Assembly (NCBI GenBank): GCA_937876195.1
Contig: CALEIK010000024.1
Coordinates: forward strand, 186,001 to 250,000
DNA from: an uncultured Flavobacteriales bacterium
Lineage (GTDB): Bacteria; Bacteroidota; Bacteroidia; Flavobacteriales_D; Crocinitomicaceae
Length of the DNA: 64,000 nt
Reading direction: 5' to 3'
Part shown: one piece after another, positions 54,800-64,000 of the stretch
Layout of the letters: each line of letters starts with the position of its first letter
How positions within the stretch are numbered: position 1 is the first letter of the stretch
Notes under the pieces: model-generated
The model's input: only the letters and a program-made list of their open reading frames with translations
What the model was told of the DNA's origin: nothing
Databases searched by the model: none
Program-made: the position numbers and the translations under genes

Positions 54800-55999
54800 C
54801 TAATATAGAAAATGGTGATACGGGTAGCGTTCCTGGAAAATTGCTTTTACTTCTTTGTAAAGAATTGCTTTCAGTTCTTCAATATTTTCCTTTTCACCTG
54901 CAGAGATGAAAACACATTTGGTGTCATTTAATTTGGACATCCATGTCTTTTTTAAGTCCTCTAATGAATAGTTATGTGCTTCCATAGGAGATAAATCATC
55001 TTCCTCTTTATGCGTATGCGTAAAGGCATCAATCTTATTAAACACAACGATGGTTGGTTTTTCAGTTTTATCAATTTCCATCAGTGTTTCGTTAACAACA
55101 CGAAAATGATCCTCGAAATTGGGATGAGAAATATCTAGGATATGCACCAGTAAATCAGCTTCGCGTACCTCGTCTAGTGTGGATTTAAATGATTCTACCA
55201 GTTGATGAGGTAATTTCCGAATGAACCCTACAGTATCGGAAAGAAGAAAAGGCAAGTTTTCTATTACAACTTTTCGAACGGTGGTGTCCAATGTCGCAAA
55301 CAATTTGTCCTCGGCGAAAACATCTGATTTACTCAATAAATTCATGATGGTACTCTTTCCAACATTGGTGTACCCAACCAATGCTACTCGAACCAATTGT
55401 CCCCGATTACCTCGCTGAATCGCCGATTGCTTGTCAATACTCTTTAGTTTATTTTTAAGCAAGGTTATTTTTTGTTGAATAATTCTTCTATCCGTTTCAA
55501 TTTGAGTCTCCCCAGGTCCCCGCATTCCAATTCCACCTTTTTGTCGCTCAAGGTGTGTCCACAAACGAGTCAATCGAGGAAGTAAGTACTGAAGCTGTGC
55601 GAGTTCGACTTGCGTTTTCGCATTTGATGTACGTGCACGCGACGCAAAAATGTCAAGAATCAAATTGTTTCTATCTAAAATTTTAACTTCTAAAAGCTTT
55701 TCAATATTTCGCAGTTGAGAAGGCGATAATTCATCATCGAAAATGACCAAGTCTATCTCGTTTGCATCAATGTATTCTTTTATTTCCTGCAATTTACCCG
55801 TCCCAACGTATGTCTTTGAATTGGGCATTGGCAACTTTTGGAAGAACTTCTTGTCCGTAATCGCTCCTGCGGTCAGAGCAAGAAACTCTAATTCATCAAG
55901 ATATTCAATTGCGTTTTCCTCTGTGATATCCCCAGAGATAACCCCCACCAATACGCACTTTTCTTCAGTTGCGTCAATTAAGACATGTCCTTCACTCAT
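54800..55999 (-). CDS. hflX: GTPase HflX
   Basis: A 399-residue ribosome-associated GTPase that splits stalled ribosomes under stress. The N-terminal HflX domain has GTGKLQEI, FDDELSPSQ and SRARTSNAKTQVELAQLQY, then GIGMRGPGETQIETDRR. The G domain has G1 GYTNVGKST, G3 DTVGFIRKLPH and G4 NKID. Lies 5 bp after the cytochrome c-like gene. Confidence 0.93.
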   Translation of the reverse strand: MSEGHVLIDATEEKCVLVGVISGDITEENAIEYLDELEFLALTAGAITDKKFFQKLPMPNSKTYVGTGKLQEIKEYIDANEIDLVIFDDELSPSQLRNIEKLLEVKILDRNNLILDIFASRARTSNAKTQVELAQLQYLLPRLTRLWTHLERQKGGIGMRGPGETQIETDRRIIQQKITLLKNKLKSIDKQSAIQRGNRGQLVRVALVGYTNVGKSTIMNLLSKSDVFAEDKLFATLDTTVRKVVIENLPFLLSDTVGFIRKLPHQLVESFKSTLDEVREADLLVHILDISHPNFEDHFRVVNETLMEIDKTEKPTIVVFNKIDAFTHTHKEEDDLSPMEAHNYSLEDLKKTWMSKLNDTKCVFISAGEKENIEELKAILYKEVKAIFQERYPYHHFLY

Positions 56000-56004
56000 A
56001 CAAT

Positions 56005-56328
56005 TTATTCCCTCAAGGATGTTAGATGTTCAATTAATTCATAAAGGGTGCTGTCGCTTTCGATGGCATAACCAAAGGGCGGCATTGCTCCTTTACCTTC
56101 TTTTACTATTTTTTCGATTTGTTCAACTGAAAGCTTACTTGAAGATAGATCTTTCGCGTCAGAAACGCCTAGTTTTCCATCAGATCCGTGACATACATCG
56201 CAGCGCTGTTCGTAAAATTTTACACCGCTCAGATGACCCGAAGTGTCCTCGGTAGAAAACTGTTCAACTGAATTATCGCAAGAAAGTAGGAGTAAAGGTA
56301 GTGATAATCCAATGACTTTTACATCCAT
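56005..56328 (-). CDS. Small c-type cytochrome lipoprotein
   Basis: A 107-residue exported protein (lipobox LLLSC). It has one heme-attachment motif CDVCH, and a likely Met ligand in GAMPPFG, so it is a class I cytochrome c domain. It would carry single electrons in the envelope. ATG at 56328 overlaps the preceding gene by 10 bp; the longer frame would not give a signal peptide. Confidence 0.85.
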   Translation of the reverse strand: MDVKVIGLSLPLLLLSCDNSVEQFSTEDTSGHLSGVKFYEQRCDVCHGSDGKLGVSDAKDLSSSKLSVEQIEKIVKEGKGAMPPFGYAIESDSTLYELIEHLTSLRE

Positions 56329-56765
56329 GCACCTCCTAAGTTTTCGCGAAACGGCCATGGAATCGACGCGAGAATCAACAGAAGACCAATCGCATAAGAA
56401 ATTGCAATTTTTCGATGCTTGTCGCGCGTTCCAGTCAACTTTTCTGCCTTTTTCCTTCCTACGGTGATAATAACAATTGCTACAACCATGGCAAGGATGT
56501 GCTCCAAACCGTAAAAGCGAAACAGGTCGTTTTTAATCCACGCTTCACTATAACTTATCTTGGATCGTTCATTAATGAAAAACAACCCCAGACCAATCAA
56601 TAGCTGAATATGTAAAAACACCATCGCAAACAGGTTAATCATTTTATCTTTTTTGAGATATTGACCAGAAGTTTGAGAGATAATTGCATTGACTATCGCG
56701 ATACAAATTAGCAGTAAAGCGATCCATCGAAGACCTGAATGGGCGTGAAGCAGTGCGTTATACAT
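56319..56765 (-). CDS. Four-helix membrane protein (cytochrome b-like)
   Basis: A 148-residue protein with four helices. The conserved HSGLRWIALLL in the first and HIQLLIGLGLF in the second provide histidines that could hold heme, and LEHILAMVVAIVI adds another. Annotation as cytochrome b-like is by resemblance. It overlaps the cytochrome c gene, and the three genes with hflX form one transcription unit. Confidence 0.6.
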   Translation of the reverse strand: MYNALLHAHSGLRWIALLLICIAIVNAIISQTSGQYLKKDKMINLFAMVFLHIQLLIGLGLFFINERSKISYSEAWIKNDLFRFYGLEHILAMVVAIVIITVGRKKAEKLTGTRDKHRKIAISYAIGLLLILASIPWPFRENLGGAWM

Positions 56766-56918
56766 ATGTTTTTTATGACAAGATAATAAAAAATTTGAAT
56801 ATTGCTTTCCATACCCAGCCTTTAAAAGGAATACGCATAAAATGGTCTAAATCTATTTGATTTATAACTATCTCACCACATTTTTTTAAATTCACAGTCT
56901 ATTATTTAACTAATTTGT

Positions 56919-59900
56919 ATGAAGTTATTCGTCTTTCTATCGGCATTGTGTCTTGTTCTTTCAAGCAATAGTGTTGCACAAACTCAACCCAATAATGGAC
57001 TTAAGGATTCTAAACCAGCGTACTATGCGTTGAAGAATGCAACAATTTACATCAGTCCAGATAAGGTACTGAAGAACGGAACAATCATCATCAAGGACAA
57101 TAAAGTTGTAAAATATGGTACCATTGTTTCGATTCCAAAGGATGCGGTTGAAATCGATTGCAGCGGAAAAACAATTTTACCTGCTTTTATTGAGTTAAAC
57201 GCTGAAATTGGACTGCCGAAAGTTGAAAACAAATCAAATTCTCGATCACCACAATTAGAGTCAGAGAAAGAGGGTGCTGGATATTGGAACGAGAGTATTC
57301 ACCCAGAAGTAAATGCAAGTTTATTGTACAAGTCAGATGCTGGAGCTAGTAAATTGTTGCAGGAAATGGGCTTTGGATATGCATTGACGCACCAAAAAGA
57401 TGGAATTGCACGAGGAACAGGAGCTTTTGTCAGTTTGGGAACTGAGAAGTCACCATTTTTACAAATTCCAAATCCTGTGAGTTTCTTTTCTTTCAAGAAA
57501 GGTGTATCGCGACAAACATACCCCTCTTCGCAAATGGGTGCAATAGCATTACTCCGTCAGGCTTTTTATGATGCAGAATGGTATGTGAAAAACAACGAAC
57601 AAAAGAACAATGCATTGGAGGCCATCAACAGCAATAAGCTGGGTACAATGGTGTTTGAGACTTCTGATAAATGGGAAATCCTTCGCGCACAGAAAATAGC
57701 CGAGGAGTTCAACCTTCAGTTTACGTACGTGGGAGCGGGAAATGAATACGAGATTGCGTCAACCTTGAAGGATTTAAAAAGCAAAGTGATTATACCGATT
57801 AACTTCCCAGAAGCATACGATGTAAAGAATCCATATATTTCGCGACAGATTCCATTGAGTGATTTGAAAAATTGGGAACTGGCACCGATGAATGCCTCAA
57901 TTTTAGCACAGAACAACGTCCCATTTAGTATTTCTTCGAATGGATTGAAAACCGCAAAGGATTTTTGGACAAATCTAAGAAAGGCCATAAAAATGGGGTT
58001 GACAGAAGCTCAGGCATTGCAGGCACTTACAATTGAACCAGCAAAGATTATACAGTATTCAGAGCAAGCAGGGTCTCTGGAAGAAGGAAAATATGCAAGC
58101 TTTAGCGTTTTTAGTGACAATCCGTTTCAAACCGAAGCAAAATTACTCGAGTCGTGGGTAATGGGAACTCAGATTGTACATGAAACAACCATGGAAGAGG
58201 AAATCGCAGGAAAGTACAACCTAATCATCAGTGACCGAAAGTTTAAGTTTGAATTGAAGGGGAAGGGAAAAGCATACAAAGGGACACTTACGTATAAGAT
58301 TTTGAAAGATGAAGTTTATGTTGATACGACTACAACATTGTCGGTTGAATTATCCAATAATGACATTACATTGCAATTTAATCTAATGGATAGCGCATGG
58401 AATGGAAGTGTAACTCTTCAAGGAAAAACCAATGCTCATGTTGGAATTTTTGAGGGAGATGGTCTGCTTCCAGACGGAAAATGGACGAAATGGTCGGCAA
58501 TTAAACAAGAAAAAGCAAAAGTGGATGTCGAAGAGAACAAACCTTTATTAGCCGATACAACAAAGCACATTTGGTTTCCAAACATGGCCTTTGGATACGA
58601 TTCAATTCCTCAAATGGAGAACATTGTGATCAAGAATGCAACACTTTGGACCAATGAACAACACGGGATTATAAAGAATGCAGATGTTGTGGTGCAGAAT
58701 GGGAAAATTACGCATGCAGGTATCGGCAATTATAAAGTGCCAATGGGTGCACGAATTATTGACGCAAAAGGAAAGCATGTGACTTCGGGAATTATTGACG
58801 AACATTCGCACATTGCCATTTCCAAAGGAGTAAACGAAGGAGGTCAGGCAATTTCTTCTGAAGTACGCATTGGTGATGTTGTTAATCCGAATGACATTAA
58901 TATTTACCGGCAATTGTCTGGTGGAGTTACGATGTCCCAATTATTGCATGGTTCTGCGAATCCAATTGGAGGACAGTCAGCTATTATTAAGTTGAAATGG
59001 GGCTCAAATCCTGAGGACATGCTTCTAAAAGATCAACCTCAATTTATCAAATTTGCCCTTGGAGAAAATGTAAAGCAATCCAATTGGGGCGACTACAATA
59101 CAATTCGTTTCCCACAGACCCGAATGGGCGTTGAACAGCTCTATTATGATGGGTTTTTGCGAGCGAGGGAATATGCGAAGAGCCGAGCAAACAAAAGTGT
59201 TCCAGTTGATCTGGAGTTGGAAGCGTTGGCAGAAATCCTCGATGGAAAACGCCACATCACCTGCCACTCGTATGTGCAGTCCGAAATCAATATGTTAATG
59301 CACGTTGGAGATTCTTTGGGATTTAAAGTAAACACCTTTACGCATATATTGGAAGGGTATAAAGTTGCAGATAAAATGAAAGAGCATGGTGCCGGAGGTT
59401 CCACATTCTCGGATTGGTGGGCGTATAAGTACGAAGTCAACGATGCGATTCCGTACAACGCCGCAATGATGCACAATCAAGGTGTGGTAGTAGCCATTAA
59501 TTCTGACGATGCAGAAATGGGTCGACGTCTCAACCAAGAAGCGGCCAAAGGTGTAAAGTACGGAGGAATGAGTGAAGAGGATGCTTGGAAGATGGTGACA
59601 TTAAATCCCGCTAAACTATTACATGTGGATGATCGTGTAGGAAGTTTGAAAGTTGGAAAGGATGCGGATATTGTGATCTGGTCGGATAATCCGCTTTCAA
59701 TTAATGCTGTTGTTGAGCAAACAATTGTGGATGGAACTGTCCTTTTTGATAGAGAAACAGATGAGCTTCTTCAGCAACGTAATAATGCGGAACGTGCACG
59801 AATTATTTCTAAAATGCTTGAAGCGAATGGAAATGGGACACCGAAACCATTTGTCAAGAAAAAGAAAGGACACTATCATTGCAATACGATAGGTGAAGAA

Positions 59901-59927
59901 ATGTCAACAGAAGAGAATCACCATTAG
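56919..59927 (+). CDS. Exported double amidohydrolase-like protein
   Basis: A 1002-residue protein with a signal peptide (SSNSVAQ). Two amidohydrolase-like halves lie in tandem. The first (about 35-420) has TILPAFIELNAEIG where active enzymes have a metal-binding HxH, so it is probably not catalytic. The second (about 570-985) has DEHSH (His 629, His 631), HITCHSY, NTFTHILEGY and NSDDAEM (Asp 863), the usual metal site of the superfamily, and ends with GKDADIVIWSDNPL. A C-terminal His-rich tail (HYHCNTIGEE) follows. Similar long proteins occur in Bacteroidota; the substrate is unknown. Confidence 0.82.
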   Translation: MKLFVFLSALCLVLSSNSVAQTQPNNGLKDSKPAYYALKNATIYISPDKVLKNGTIIIKDNKVVKYGTIVSIPKDAVEIDCSGKTILPAFIELNAEIGLPKVENKSNSRSPQLESEKEGAGYWNESIHPEVNASLLYKSDAGASKLLQEMGFGYALTHQKDGIARGTGAFVSLGTEKSPFLQIPNPVSFFSFKKGVSRQTYPSSQMGAIALLRQAFYDAEWYVKNNEQKNNALEAINSNKLGTMVFETSDKWEILRAQKIAEEFNLQFTYVGAGNEYEIASTLKDLKSKVIIPINFPEAYDVKNPYISRQIPLSDLKNWELAPMNASILAQNNVPFSISSNGLKTAKDFWTNLRKAIKMGLTEAQALQALTIEPAKIIQYSEQAGSLEEGKYASFSVFSDNPFQTEAKLLESWVMGTQIVHETTMEEEIAGKYNLIISDRKFKFELKGKGKAYKGTLTYKILKDEVYVDTTTTLSVELSNNDITLQFNLMDSAWNGSVTLQGKTNAHVGIFEGDGLLPDGKWTKWSAIKQEKAKVDVEENKPLLADTTKHIWFPNMAFGYDSIPQMENIVIKNATLWTNEQHGIIKNADVVVQNGKITHAGIGNYKVPMGARIIDAKGKHVTSGIIDEHSHIAISKGVNEGGQAISSEVRIGDVVNPNDINIYRQLSGGVTMSQLLHGSANPIGGQSAIIKLKWGSNPEDMLLKDQPQFIKFALGENVKQSNWGDYNTIRFPQTRMGVEQLYYDGFLRAREYAKSRANKSVPVDLELEALAEILDGKRHITCHSYVQSEINMLMHVGDSLGFKVNTFTHILEGYKVADKMKEHGAGGSTFSDWWAYKYEVNDAIPYNAAMMHNQGVVVAINSDDAEMGRRLNQEAAKGVKYGGMSEEDAWKMVTLNPAKLLHVDDRVGSLKVGKDADIVIWSDNPLSINAVVEQTIVDGTVLFDRETDELLQQRNNAERARIISKMLEANGNGTPKPFVKKKKGHYHCNTIGEEMSTEENHH

Positions 59928-59930
59928 CAG

Positions 59931-61856
59931 TTAAAAGCGTTCAACGATTCCGTAAATAATAGGATTTCCTTTTCGAATGGAAATTGAGAAATCATCGATG
60001 ATCAATGGTTGTTTCCCCTTGTTCCATATGTAGACCTTTAGAAGAGTGCCTTCTTTCTCGAGGTTGATGTCGGATAGTTTCACGGAGTGATGAGCATTTA
60101 TCCATTTGCCGTCTGCAGTTAAATTGTCTTGAAATTCGGCTGCATCCGTTGCATTCCAATATATATTTGTTTTCCCAGCATCGATTGAAGAAACAATCAA
60201 CGCTTCATTTAAATCAGTTTGAACAAAGATTTTTAATGAGATATCGATGAAATCATTTTCGTTCTCTAAAACGTCGTTGATTTGAATAGAATAGCCTGGA
60301 GACCACTCTACTGTACTGTCTATATAATAGCTATTGTTTCCAGAGAACGAGAGGCTATCAATGATATTTTCCTGAGGAAACATATCCCAATGATCAAGTT
60401 GATTGTTTCTTTCAAAGCCTTGTACGGATAGTCTATCTTCTTTCGCTGATTTTTTCGACGAGAACAAATAGGTACTTCCACCAGCATAATTTTTTTGCCA
60501 AACAATGGTTGGAAAATAGTCTTTAATTATAGCAACCGTCAATGGGTGGCTCGAGGCATTGCTTCCAAAATATAAGTATGATTTTTTAGCCCTTATAGTC
60601 TTAATCAGGCGAACAATTTCAGCGGGAGTTGTGTAATCATTCAGCCAAATACTGTTGGTATCTACATTGTATTTTTTATAAAAATAACGCACCTTATGTT
60701 TATCCGTATAGAACAACGAAGCCAAATCAGGATGTTCTTTTTGAGCAATACTATAATCTACTACGATGCGCTTAATTGGTGAGTTATAAAACAATTCATA
60801 ATGTTTTCGCTCAAATATTGTGGTTAGACTTGTGCATAACAGAATCAACGCTACGAGAATGAGATTTGTCTTTACGCTAAGGTTTTTAATGTGTCCAAAT
60901 ACTAAAAACAAGAGATAGGGAAAACTGAATAAAAGGATGGAAAACTGAAGAACTGCGCTTACATACTTAGAGTAAAAGAATCCGATGAGAAGTGGTGCTA
61001 AAAACAAAAAGGCGAACAACAGCGTATCTTTTACTGAAATTGGACGCCTGTTCTTCTTGAACAATCCAAACAGAATAATCCCTAGCACCAGAGCCACGAC
61101 AACATACGAATAATTGCAAGCGTAAAAGAGGTAATCTATAAAAAATGAGTTATTTGGTTTCGAAAGCCAGCCTTCAATTCCTCCGTGTCCCAATTGCGTG
61201 AAAAATATGGAAAGATGAGGAATGTAAAGAACAAAAATTAGAACACCACTGACTAAGTAGAAAACCAATTTCTTACGTTCGATAAAGAATATTCCGCTAA
61301 TTCCAATGAGCGCGGCAAACAATAAACTGAAATGGTGATTGTAGGCAGAAAGTACTCCTGTAAGAACAAAAAACAGACTGTTCCTCAAATAATTCTTCTC
61401 AGGGAATTTGATCATTTTGGTCAGGAAGTACACCATTAACAATGTCAAAAACAATCCGCTGACATAGGGTCTAGCCATTTGACCATGAATAATTGTGTAT
61501 TGAATTCCCGTTACAAATGCAGCTGCGATCAATCCTACCGTTTCATTATACCAGTACTTACCAATAGAGAAAATCAAAGGTATCGTCGCTATTCCCATGA
61601 TTAAAAACGGAAGTTTAATCACCCACTGTTCGGTTCCGAATAACTGAATCCAATAATAAATAAACACCTGAACACCAGCTGGATGTGTATCTGTTTTTAC
61701 ACCGTACGCGATCAAATCTGAAAAATTATCAAAGTTTGTTCGAACGAGTGCGCTTAGCTCATCATGAGTAAGTGGAATTTCAAACAAATTACTGAAGCGC
61801 AGTGCAATCGCAACTGCAATAATTAGAAGAAGTAGAAGCCTGTTACTTAATTTCAT
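59931..61856 (-). CDS. Membrane glycosyltransferase of the GT39/ArnT type
   Basis: A 641-residue polytopic protein with about ten helices followed by a C-terminal soluble domain. The N-terminal LTHDELSALVRTNFDN has the acidic pair of the GT-C fold, and DTHPAGVQVFIYYW matches the family. It uses a lipid-linked sugar donor, and the acceptor is unknown. The last about 170 residues look beta-rich and not of the core fold. Stop codon is 3 bp from that of the double amidohydrolase. Confidence 0.8.
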   Translation of the reverse strand: MKLSNRLLLLLIIAVAIALRFSNLFEIPLTHDELSALVRTNFDNFSDLIAYGVKTDTHPAGVQVFIYYWIQLFGTEQWVIKLPFLIMGIATIPLIFSIGKYWYNETVGLIAAAFVTGIQYTIIHGQMARPYVSGLFLTLLMVYFLTKMIKFPEKNYLRNSLFFVLTGVLSAYNHHFSLLFAALIGISGIFFIERKKLVFYLVSGVLIFVLYIPHLSIFFTQLGHGGIEGWLSKPNNSFFIDYLFYACNYSYVVVALVLGIILFGLFKKNRRPISVKDTLLFAFLFLAPLLIGFFYSKYVSAVLQFSILLFSFPYLLFLVFGHIKNLSVKTNLILVALILLCTSLTTIFERKHYELFYNSPIKRIVVDYSIAQKEHPDLASLFYTDKHKVRYFYKKYNVDTNSIWLNDYTTPAEIVRLIKTIRAKKSYLYFGSNASSHPLTVAIIKDYFPTIVWQKNYAGGSTYLFSSKKSAKEDRLSVQGFERNNQLDHWDMFPQENIIDSLSFSGNNSYYIDSTVEWSPGYSIQINDVLENENDFIDISLKIFVQTDLNEALIVSSIDAGKTNIYWNATDAAEFQDNLTADGKWINAHHSVKLSDINLEKEGTLLKVYIWNKGKQPLIIDDFSISIRKGNPIIYGIVERF

Positions 61857-61928
61857 AAATCTACGGAAGAGGATATAACACAAGTATAGAGATAAAAGTT
61901 AACTTATGGAAATTGCACTTCTGGCTAT

Positions 61929-61963
61929 AAAAAAAACCGTCCACTTCAAAGTAGACGGTTTCA
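61929..61963 (-). terminator. Terminator of fumC
   Basis: On the minus strand the hairpin AAACCGTCTACT / AGTGGACGGTTT (one mismatch) is followed by eight T, placed just after the fumC stop codon. Confidence 0.85.
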
Positions 61964-61980
61964 ATGAGTGTTTGTTATTT

Positions 61981-63378
61981 CTAATCCAATGAACCGATCA
62001 TTTTTTTAGGGTCTACCCAATTGTCATATTCTTCCGCGGGGACATAGCCCAAACGAATCGCTTCTTCACGCAATGTTGTGCCATTTTCGTGCGCAGTGTT
62101 TGCTATCTCGGCAGCTTTGTAATAACCAATTTTTGTATTCAATGCTGTAACAAGCATGAGTGAATTGTTGAGTAATTCATCTATTCTTCGTTGGTTTGGT
62201 TCAATTCCCTTTGCACAGTTTTCATCAAACGAAACACAGGCATCACCTATCAGCTGCGCACTTTGTAATAAATTCGCAGCCATCATTGGTTTGAACACAT
62301 TTAATTCGTAGTGACCTTGTGTACCTCCAACGGTAATTGCAACATCGTTCCCCATTACTTGAGCACAAACCATTGTAATTGCCTCTGCTTGTGTCGGATT
62401 CACCTTTCCTGGCATAATGGAAGATCCAGGCTCGTTTGCTGGAATGGTAATCTCACCGATACCAGAGCGCGGTCCAGATGCCATCATACGAATGTCATTG
62501 GCAATTTTGTTGAGCGAAACAGCCATTTGTTTAAGAGCCCCATGTGTTTCCACGATGGCGTCGTGCGCGGCCAGTGCTTCAAATTTATTTTCTGCTGTTA
62601 TAAACGGAAGTCCCGTAAACTCAGCGATTTTAGCAGCTACCAATACATCGTAACCCTTTGGAGTATTCATTCCTGTACCAACTGCTGTTCCACCCAATGC
62701 CAATTCAGATAAATGTGGCAATGTATTTCTCAGCGCTTTTAATCCATGGTTCAATTGAGAAACATATCCTGAAAATTCTTGTCCCAATGTCAATGGAGTT
62801 GCATCCATTAGGTGCGTACGTCCGATTTTAACAACATCTTTGAATGCTTTCGCTTTTGCATCCAACGTATCTCGCAATTGTTCAACACCTGGAATTGTGG
62901 TTTCAACCACCATCTTGTAACATGCGATGTGCATTCCTGTTGGGAAGGTGTCATTGCTGGATTGTGATTTGTTTACGTCATCGTTGGCAAGAAGCGTTTT
63001 TTCTCCCTCGCCAATTTTGTGACCTGCATTCACGTGCGCTCGGTTAGCAATCACCTCATTTACGTTCATATTACTTTGCGTACCAGAACCAGTTTGCCAT
63101 ATCACCAGTGGAAATTGATCATCCAATTTTCCAGCGATGATTTCATCTGCCGCTTTCGAAATGTGATCTCTTTTTTCTTGTGACAGAACACCCAATTCGC
63201 AGTTTGCATGAGCGGCAGCCTTCTTAAGGTAAGCAAAGGCATGAACGATTTCAATGGGCATGGACGCCGAAGGGCCAATCTTAAAATTGTTTCTAGAACG
63301 CTCAGTTTGAGGTCCCCAGTACTTATCGGCGGGTACTTTTACTTCACCAATGGTATCTTTTTCTATACGATATTCCAT
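61981..63378 (-). CDS. fumC: Class II fumarate hydratase
   Basis: A 465-residue TCA-cycle enzyme. Key motifs are SGTQSNMNVNEVIANRAH, NDDVNKSQSSNDTFPT, GRTHLMDATPLTLG and the signature GSSIMPGKVNPTQAEAITM. Length is typical. ATG at 63378. Reads leftward and ends at its own terminator. Confidence 0.96.
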   Translation of the reverse strand: MEYRIEKDTIGEVKVPADKYWGPQTERSRNNFKIGPSASMPIEIVHAFAYLKKAAAHANCELGVLSQEKRDHISKAADEIIAGKLDDQFPLVIWQTGSGTQSNMNVNEVIANRAHVNAGHKIGEGEKTLLANDDVNKSQSSNDTFPTGMHIACYKMVVETTIPGVEQLRDTLDAKAKAFKDVVKIGRTHLMDATPLTLGQEFSGYVSQLNHGLKALRNTLPHLSELALGGTAVGTGMNTPKGYDVLVAAKIAEFTGLPFITAENKFEALAAHDAIVETHGALKQMAVSLNKIANDIRMMASGPRSGIGEITIPANEPGSSIMPGKVNPTQAEAITMVCAQVMGNDVAITVGGTQGHYELNVFKPMMAANLLQSAQLIGDACVSFDENCAKGIEPNQRRIDELLNNSLMLVTALNTKIGYYKAAEIANTAHENGTTLREEAIRLGYVPAEEYDNWVDPKKMIGSLD

Positions 63379-63447
63379 TTTTTGTGTTTTTATAATTGAA
63401 TAATTATTAGTTTTACATCTGTAATTAATCTACAAAAATAACAAGAG

Positions 63448-63600
63448 ATGAGTATTTTCGGTATAGTTTTATTCCTTTTAATTGGTGGAATGGCATTTTG
63501 GTTATTGGTTTTTATGCTAGGATTTATCTTACCATACTGGATTACCTTAGGAGCAATGGAAAAATTACGTCCAAAAAGAATTCTTGACGAAGAAAATTAA
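63448..63600 (+). CDS. 50-residue single-helix membrane protein
   Basis: A short frame of 51 codons. The protein has a hydrophobic stretch (IVLFLLIGGMAFWLLVF, then GFILPYW) and a basic-then-acidic tail (MEKLRPKRILDEEN). It starts at ATG 63448 after an A-rich leader and is divergent from fumC. No family recognised. Coding use looks normal, and the complete frame between start and stop is free of in-frame alternatives. Confidence 0.5.
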   Translation: MSIFGIVLFLLIGGMAFWLLVFMLGFILPYWITLGAMEKLRPKRILDEEN

Positions 63601-63954
63601 ACTTCTTTTTGTCTATAGCACATTTGAACACGCTCCTCGCTGATCGGTGCCTTTCAAATGTGAATTTTATATGCAGAAAATCACATAAAACCTAGCGCAT
63701 ATAACTCACCCAGCTCATTATCAATGAAAAAGTAGAGGTAATTGCCAAGTTTTCGAATATTTAGAAGCAGTTGTTTCCTGATGAAACTTAATGTAGTTGA
63801 CTAAAATTCTCGAAGCACATAGAAATGTTTCTTCAAAACTTAGAACTGTATTGAGGGACAGATAGTTTGCCCAGTAGTTTATTGAGAGCTCAAGAGAAGC
63901 GTTGAATTTTTACTTATATTTGTTTGCTAAATCCGCATTGGTAGTATTATTAAA
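63601..63954. other. Intergenic stretch with an inverted repeat
   Basis: About 350 bp without a supported gene. Shortly after the 50-residue protein, CACATTTGAA (63619-63628) and TTCAAATGTG (63653-63662) form a perfect 10-bp stem around a GC-richer 24-base loop. TATATTTG at 63915-63922 resembles a -7 box for the gene that starts at 63955, without a clear -33 box. Confidence 0.6.
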
Positions 63955-64000
63955 ATGAAAAGGAATCAGATTGATATTTCGTTAAAACTCGTCTTAGTCG
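63955..64000 (+). CDS. Start of a gene cut by the window edge
   Basis: ATG at 63955 begins MKRNQIDISLKLVLV and the frame is still open at the window end. It follows a candidate -7 box (63915-63922). Nothing can be said about its product. Confidence 0.4.
   Translation, partial: MKRNQIDISLKLVLV

Noticed and set aside
1..64000. CRISPR array, rRNA genes, phage module or insertion sequence
   Set aside because: No regularly spaced repeats, rRNA segments, transposase or integrase motifs were seen anywhere in the window.

Overview
The window is a chromosomal segment of a low-GC Bacteroidota bacterium, most likely a member of the Flavobacteriales (Crocinitomicaceae/Cryomorphaceae-like is a guess from style, not proven). 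The clues are five exported proteins ending in type IX secretion (T9SS) sorting domains, a fused MurF-alanine racemase, DUF5686, DUF2383, DUF892 and DUF4142 family proteins, weak A-rich ribosome binding sites, and promoters of the TTG-N19-TAnnTTTG type. No rRNA, CRISPR array, phage module or transposase was seen.

Layout. 1-10 kb: a VWA-domain protein, a MITE-like repeat element (1590-1982), an esterase, an HMA-like lipoprotein, the ribosome-assembly GTPase EngB, a three-gene ECF sigma / putative anti-sigma operon, a ParDE-type toxin-antitoxin pair and an SLC13-type transporter. 10-13.3 kb: a compact run of five small stress-type genes (DUF2383, DUF5670-like, DUF892/YciF, DUF4142, glycine-zipper GSP-like). 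13.7-24.3 kb: a beta-propeller glycosidase-like lipoprotein, an MBL-fold/double-rhodanese protein with DusB, a PLP decarboxylase, a large protein that joins a zinc-less metzincin-like domain to an alpha/beta hydrolase, and a stand-alone PaaZ. 24.3-36 kb: secreted and outer-membrane proteins (T9SS cargo with BNR-like, CUB and PKD domains, DUF5686) plus a radical SAM/SPASM protein. 36-46.9 kb: CtaA, TauE, one tRNA with a CAT anticodon whose 3' end is duplicated downstream, a secreted peptidylarginine-deiminase-like enzyme, a fatty-acid-hydroxylase-type membrane protein, a rhodanese, a GT4 glycosyltransferase, a histidine kinase and an M28 peptidase. 47-64 kb: Tdk with MurF-Alr, an ArsR regulator next to a perfect 24-bp palindrome, an M20 dipeptidase, a T9SS adhesin-like protein, HflX with two cytochrome-like genes, a double amidohydrolase, a membrane glycosyltransferase, FumC, a 50-residue membrane protein and the first codons of a gene cut by the right edge.

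How the genes fit together: most are housekeeping genes mixed with envelope and secretion functions. The coherent units are the sigma/anti-sigma operon (4307-6652), the stress cluster (10796-13238), the tdk-murF/alr pair, the M20-LEA14-like pair and the cytochrome-hflX operon. Most interesting for follow-up are the degenerate metzincin/hydrolase fusion (19176-21803), the T9SS-exported PAD-like enzyme beside a tRNA scar (38202-40320), the MITE-like element, and the palindrome beside arsR. Functional statements rest on reading motifs by eye; no database search was run.
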